Source: JAAYRQ01 sp035647815
GTDB taxonomy: Bacteria > Bacillota > Syntrophomonadia > Syntrophomonadales > Syntrophomonadaceae
Assembly: GCA_035647815.1 (NCBI GenBank)
Contig: DASRMR010000007.1
Coordinates: forward strand, 23,080-87,079
Direction: 5' to 3'
Length of the DNA: 64,000 nucleotides
A program made the position numbers and the translations under genes. The notes under the pieces were generated by a model. It did no database searches. It was not told the origin of the DNA and saw only the letters and a program-made list of their open reading frames with translations. Within the stretch, counting starts at the first letter, position 1, and every line of letters starts with the position of its first letter. Shown here piece by piece: positions 60,136 to 64,000 of this stretch.

Positions 60136-60912
60136 ATGCAGGTTCATGTTTTAGCTAGTGGCAGTTCTGGTAATGCCGTTTATTTTCAGATGGGTAAAAC
60201 TAGAATCTTAATTGATGCTGGAATTACTGCCCGTAGAATAGAACAAGGTTTAGATAAGGTGGGGGTAAAAGCTAGTGAACTAGACGCAATTTTAGTTACC
60301 CACGAACATTTGGACCATGTAAAAGGTATAGATGTTCTAGTTAGAAGACATCATATACCTGTTTTTGCTCGTCCTAAAACATGGGAAATGATTAAGTGCA
60401 GGGATAACTTGCCCAGTAATTGTGTGAAATGTTTAGATTCTGATTTAGAACTACCTGATATGTACATAAAACCTTTTCCTATTTCCCATGATGCAGTAGA
60501 TCCGGTTGGATTTTGTCTGTATAATCAAAATCGCAAATATGTTTTGGCTACTGACTTAGGTGTTGTAACTGAAGTGGTGGAAGATGCAATTAATATGGCA
60601 GATCTAGTAATTCTGGAATCTAATCATGATTTAGCTATGTTAAGAAACGGATCATATCCCAGGTTTCTAAAAAAACGCATTGAAAGTTGTGAAGGTCATT
60701 TATCTAATGTAGAAGCTGGACAGTTATTAGCTAAGGTCAATAAAAAGCCGAATATGAGTGTGTTCTTAGCACATCTAAGCCAAGAGAATAATATGCGCCA
60801 TGTGGCTGAAAATACTGTAACCCATATTTTAAAAGAATCTGGTTGTGTAGTTGGTGAAGATATAATATTACATCGTACCTATCCTAATACTATAAGTAGC
60901 TTTATTGCATAA
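60136..60912 (+). CDS. walJ: WalJ-like metallo-beta-lactamase fold hydrolase
   Basis: 258-aa MBL-fold protein (YycJ/WalJ). It begins VHVLASGSSGNAVYFQMGKTRILIDAG, with the zinc motif THEHLDH (about residues 56-62), followed by SHDA, ATDLG, ESNHD and HLS motifs. In Bacillus this gene belongs to the walRK operon near htrC and rlmH and affects double-strand break repair/cell-wall coordination; here it is separated from them by about 11 kb. ATG after aaggag. Confidence 0.9.
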   Translation: MQVHVLASGSSGNAVYFQMGKTRILIDAGITARRIEQGLDKVGVKASELDAILVTHEHLDHVKGIDVLVRRHHIPVFARPKTWEMIKCRDNLPSNCVKCLDSDLELPDMYIKPFPISHDAVDPVGFCLYNQNRKYVLATDLGVVTEVVEDAINMADLVILESNHDLAMLRNGSYPRFLKKRIESCEGHLSNVEAGQLLAKVNKKPNMSVFLAHLSQENNMRHVAENTVTHILKESGCVVGEDIILHRTYPNTISSFIA

Positions 60913-60938
60913 AAAACTTCAATAACTCGCAAAATAAG

Positions 60939-60967
60939 GTGACAAGCGAGTATCTTTCATATATAAT
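60939..60967 (+). promoter_or_regulatory. Promoter of the metY-metA unit
   Basis: GTGACA (60939-60944), 17 bases and TATAAT (60962-60967). The SAM riboswitch begins about 28 bases downstream. Confidence 0.82.
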
Positions 60968-60994
60968 CTATTAATATAATTAAATATAAATGAA

Positions 60995-61152
60995 TCTTAT
61001 CAAGAGTGGTTGAGGGACGGGCCCGATGAAACCCAGCAACAGCTAGTATTACTAGAAATGTGCCAAATCCTGCAGGTTTACCTGAGCGATAAGAAAGGTT
61101 GCGCAATCATTTAGCCGTTTCTTATCCATATGTTAAGAAACGGCTTTTCTTA
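60995..61152 (+). promoter_or_regulatory. SAM-I (S-box) riboswitch with terminator
   Basis: The S-box core is clear: CTTATCAAGAGTGGTTGAGG, GACGGGCCCGATGAAACCC, AGCAAC and GTGCCAAATCCTGCAG, closing with GCGATAAGA. The terminator is AGCCGTTTCTTA (61113-61124) with TAAGAAACGGCT (61134-61145), then a T run. GATAAGAAA (61088-61096) can instead pair with TTTCTTATC (61118-61126) as antiterminator. SAM should therefore switch off metY and metA. Confidence 0.97.
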
Positions 61153-61175
61153 TTTTAAGACTAGGAGGACTATTG

Positions 61176-62459
61176 ATGGACAAAAAAGACTGGAAATTTG
61201 CTACTAAGGCGATTCAAGAAGGTTATAATCCTCAATCTGGGGATCCTCGTATTTTACCGATTTACCAAAGTACTACTTATTATTATGATGATGCTGATCA
61301 TTTAGCTAGCCTATTCGACCTACAGGTAGCTGGACATATGTATAGCAGAATGAGCAACCCTACTTTAGAGGCCCTAGAAAACAAAATTACTGCTTTAGAA
61401 GGCGGGGTAGGGGCCTTAGCTACATCTTCCGGGCAAGCAGCTATTACTATAGCTATTTTAAATATTTGCCAGGCAGGGGAGCATGTTATTGCTTTAAGCA
61501 CTTTATATGGGGGCACATATACATTATTTTCAGTTACCCTGAAAAAGTTAGGTATAGATGTCACTTTTATTAGTCCTGATGCAGATTTACAAGAGATTCA
61601 GGCAGCAATTAGGCCAGATACTAAAGCTATCTATGCAGAAAGTATAGGAAATCCAAGCTTAAATGTTTTAGATTTTGAAAAGTATAGTCAAGTTGCTAAA
61701 AAGAATGAGATTCCGCTTATTATCGATAATACTTTTCCCACACCTTATTTATGTCGTCCCTTTGAACATGGGGCTAACATAGTTGTCCATTCTACAACTA
61801 AGTATATTGACGGACAAGCACGGACTGTAGGCGGCGTAATAGTTGATGGGGGGAATTTCAATTGGAAAAATGGCAAATTTCCTGGACTAGACGAGCCTGA
61901 TCCTGCTTATCACGGCATGAGATATACGGAAACCTTCGGCAATCAAGCTTATATTGTTAAGGCACGATCCCAGTTCATGCGTGACTTAGGTATGACCATG
62001 AGTCCTTTTACTGCATTTATTCTGCATATGGGCATAGAAACTTTAGCTTTAAGGATGGATAGACATAGCGAAAACGCCCTAAAATTAGCTGAATATCTAC
62101 AGGGTAATGATAAGGTAGCATGGGTTAATTATCCTAGTTTAAAGGGAAATGATAGTTATAATCTAAGTCAGAAATACCTAGCTAATGGTTGTAGTGGGAT
62201 GATGACTTTTGGTTTAAAAGGCGGGGTTGAAGCTGGTAAGAAATTTATAAATAGTGTGAAACTAGCTGCCCAAGTCGTGCATATGGGTGATACTAGGACT
62301 TGCGTATTACATCCTGCTAGCACAACACATCGCCAGTTAAGTGAGGAAGAACAACGATCCTCAGGGGTATTGCCAGACATGATTAGGGTTTCGGTAGGTA
62401 TAGAGGATATTGATGATATTATAAAAGATTTAGAACAAGCTATAAATTGTTCAGGCTAA
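61176..62459 (+). CDS. metY: O-acetylhomoserine aminocarboxypropyltransferase (sulfhydrylase)
   Basis: PLP enzyme of the Cys/Met metabolism family, 427 aa, making homocysteine from O-acetylhomoserine and sulfide. Visible are YSRMSNPTLEALENKITALEGG, ATSSGQAAITIA and the PLP lysine in VHSTTKYIDG; C-terminal HPASTTHRQLSEEE. Length near 425 favours MetY over cystathionine enzymes. ATG 61176 with aggagg. Governed by the S-box upstream and co-transcribed with metA. Confidence 0.95.
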   Translation: MDKKDWKFATKAIQEGYNPQSGDPRILPIYQSTTYYYDDADHLASLFDLQVAGHMYSRMSNPTLEALENKITALEGGVGALATSSGQAAITIAILNICQAGEHVIALSTLYGGTYTLFSVTLKKLGIDVTFISPDADLQEIQAAIRPDTKAIYAESIGNPSLNVLDFEKYSQVAKKNEIPLIIDNTFPTPYLCRPFEHGANIVVHSTTKYIDGQARTVGGVIVDGGNFNWKNGKFPGLDEPDPAYHGMRYTETFGNQAYIVKARSQFMRDLGMTMSPFTAFILHMGIETLALRMDRHSENALKLAEYLQGNDKVAWVNYPSLKGNDSYNLSQKYLANGCSGMMTFGLKGGVEAGKKFINSVKLAAQVVHMGDTRTCVLHPASTTHRQLSEEEQRSSGVLPDMIRVSVGIEDIDDIIKDLEQAINCSG

Positions 62460-62496
62460 TCATAATTATTAATAACATTTGAAAGGAGGCTGGGGT

Positions 62497-63408
62497 ATGC
62501 CAATAATTATTCCCCAAAACCTTCCAGCTGGGAAGATATTAAAAAAAGAAAACATTTTCGTTATGAATGATGATAGAGCCCTACATCAAGATATAAGACC
62601 ACTTAGGATCGCTATTGTTAACTTAATGCCTAATAAAAGTTTAACGGAAACACAACTGTTAAGAATATTATCTAATTTCCCCTTACAGTTAAAGATAGAT
62701 TTAGTTTATACGGAAACATATAAAAGTAAGACTACTCCGGAAGAACATTTAGAAACATTTTATAAGACATTCTCCGAAATTAAAGATTATAAATATGATG
62801 GTATGATTATTACTGGAGCACCAATTGAAAAGATGCGCTTTGGAGATGTAACTTACTGGTCAGAACTAAAGGAAATAATGGATTATTCTAAAGCTAATGT
62901 AACTTCAACTTTTCATATTTGTTGGGCAGCTCAAGCGGCATTATATCACCATTATAGGGTGCATAATTATATTTTAGAGGAAAAACATTTTGGAGTTTTC
63001 AAACACCGAGTAAGAAATCCGCAATGTGAACTACTCCGAGGATATGATGATGAATTCTGGGTTCCTCATTCTTGTCATACTGAAGTCAATCGGGAAGAAG
63101 TTGAAGCGATTGACGAATTAGAGATATTATCTGATTCGGAAGAGGCAGGTATTTATTTAATCGGCAGTCGTGATGGTAGCCAATTTTTTTCCATGGGTCA
63201 TTCTGAATATGATGCTAATACACTGAAAGATGAATATGTTCGGGACTTAAAAAAAGGTGAAGATATAGCCATCCCTAAAAACTACTTTCCTGATGATGAT
63301 GTTAATCAAGCTCCAATAGTCAGATGGAAAGGGCATGGTAGCCTACTCTTTGGTAATTGGCTAAACTACTATGTTTATCAGATTACACCTTATGACTTGT
63401 ACGCATAG
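62497..63408 (+). CDS. metA: Homoserine O-acetyltransferase (MetA family)
   Basis: 303-aa enzyme acylating homoserine, feeding MetY. Catalytic Cys142 is in FHICWAAQA, and the SMGHSEYD motif provides the His and Glu. Position 111, which separates succinyl (Gly) from acetyl (Glu) specificity in this family, is Glu111 (TGAPIEKM), so acetyl-CoA is the predicted donor, in agreement with MetY downstream use. The ORF is open to 62479, but ATG 62497 follows gaaaggagg and matches the MPIIIP start. Confidence 0.95.
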   Translation: MPIIIPQNLPAGKILKKENIFVMNDDRALHQDIRPLRIAIVNLMPNKSLTETQLLRILSNFPLQLKIDLVYTETYKSKTTPEEHLETFYKTFSEIKDYKYDGMIITGAPIEKMRFGDVTYWSELKEIMDYSKANVTSTFHICWAAQAALYHHYRVHNYILEEKHFGVFKHRVRNPQCELLRGYDDEFWVPHSCHTEVNREEVEAIDELEILSDSEEAGIYLIGSRDGSQFFSMGHSEYDANTLKDEYVRDLKKGEDIAIPKNYFPDDDVNQAPIVRWKGHGSLLFGNWLNYYVYQITPYDLYA

Positions 63409-63542
63409 CCTAATAAATGACGCGGAAATGACGCGGGGACGGGGTTGTTGTCACCTTTTAATCTCGTGGAGGAAAGGTTGTTTATATAATTTGGCGAATT
63501 ATTAAATAGATTCGTATTTTAGTAATGAGAAGGAGTTATTAT

Positions 63543-64000
63543 ATGAAAAGATATTTGTGTTTATTAGTTTGTATAATCATGAGCTTCACACTCTTAATAG
63601 GATGTGCAGATAATGATAATATCAACTTAACTAAAGAATTAATAAAACACATAAAGCAAGATAACTCAACACAATCAACCGAAACTATCGAACTAGAGCC
63701 TACCATAAATGAAACGCTTAACAATCTGGATGGTGTCCAAATGACTGTAAAGGACGGAACAGTGTCTCGTACTGGATTAACTGTAGTATTTAAGAACGAA
63801 TCTGTTGACCAACTTATTTTTGGTGAACATTTTCTCTTGGAAAAGAAAATCAATGAAAAATGGTATCAGGTTCCTGTCACTATAGATGGAGATTATGGTT
63901 TTAATGATATTGGATATGATTTACCTTTAGGGGAAAGTAAAGACTTAGAAGTTGATTGGGGCTGGCTTTATAGCAGTCTAGATAATGGAGAATATCGTAT
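63543..64000 (+). CDS. Lipoprotein with Ig-like domain (partial, runs off the window)
   Basis: 152 residues visible. A signal peptide MKRYLCLLVCIIMSFTLLIG ends at a lipobox LIGC (Cys21). From about residue 66 a beta-rich domain (VQMTVKDGTVSRTGLTVVFKNESVDQLIFGEHFLLEKKINEKWYQVPV) resembles Ig-like domains of clostridial lipoproteins. Start ATG 63543 after aaggag. The 3' end lies beyond base 64000. Function unknown. Confidence 0.85.
   Translation, partial: MKRYLCLLVCIIMSFTLLIGCADNDNINLTKELIKHIKQDNSTQSTETIELEPTINETLNNLDGVQMTVKDGTVSRTGLTVVFKNESVDQLIFGEHFLLEKKINEKWYQVPVTIDGDYGFNDIGYDLPLGESKDLEVDWGWLYSSLDNGEYR

Overview
The window is a low-GC chromosome segment from an anaerobic, endospore-forming Bacillota (class Clostridia). 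The evidence is the order rpmH-rnpA-yidD-yidC-jag-mnmE-mnmG-rsmG-noc-parA-parB, which flanks the replication origin in Firmicutes; the sporulation-linked genes yyaC and a LonC-type protease; a complete selenocysteine system; a SCIFF ranthipeptide locus; and a glutaconate-type CoA-transferase. I cannot name a species. dnaA should lie just left of base 1.

Layout. 0.3-7.8 kb: ribosome/RNase P/membrane insertion/tRNA modification genes and noc. 7.9-10.8 kb: a reverse-strand CoA-transferase pair (gctAB-like), an inverted-repeat operator and a decayed second gctB copy. 10.8-14.6 kb: parA-parB, a perfect parS, an M23 peptidase, bactofilin and yyaC. 14.7-24.6 kb: a YkvI-like carrier with no canonical start codon, selA-selB, a branched-chain amino acid ABC transporter with a CBS-ACT protein, and selC (tRNA-Sec) behind a near-consensus promoter. 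24.7-27.2 kb: a compositionally foreign Na+/H+-antiporter island, a palindromic repeat and an exact Noc-binding site. 27.2-36.5 kb: TVP38, CvpA, M18 aminopeptidase, selD (itself a selenoprotein with an in-frame TGA), the rpsF-ssb-rpsR block, yybS, rplI and lonC. 36.6-38.7 kb: tRNA-Asp, tRNA-Gly, a 56-bp tandem repeat, and the SCIFF peptide with its radical SAM maturase. 38.8-43.3 kb: LysM/G5/M23 peptidase, trxB, a membrane gluzincin and murA. 43.4-48.2 kb: a reverse-strand molybdenum cofactor operon behind a Moco riboswitch and terminator. 48.3-60.9 kb: htrA, rlmH, asnS, an SGNH/MBOAT acylation pair, a DEAD helicase, msrAB, yitT, glnS, a small DUF2892 gene and walJ. 61-64 kb: a SAM-I riboswitch, metY, metA, and a lipoprotein cut by the window end.

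How the parts work together. ParA/ParB/parS and Noc/NBS form the segregation and nucleoid-occlusion pair, and the recognition residues of both proteins match the sites found here. SelA, SelB, SelC and SelD together form the bacterial selenocysteine pathway, and SelD depends on that pathway for its own synthesis. SCIFF and its maturase form a peptide-modification unit with hairpins between them. The Moco operon is feedback-controlled by a riboswitch, and metY/metA are governed by an S-box. Many genes, including several essential ones, start with TTG.
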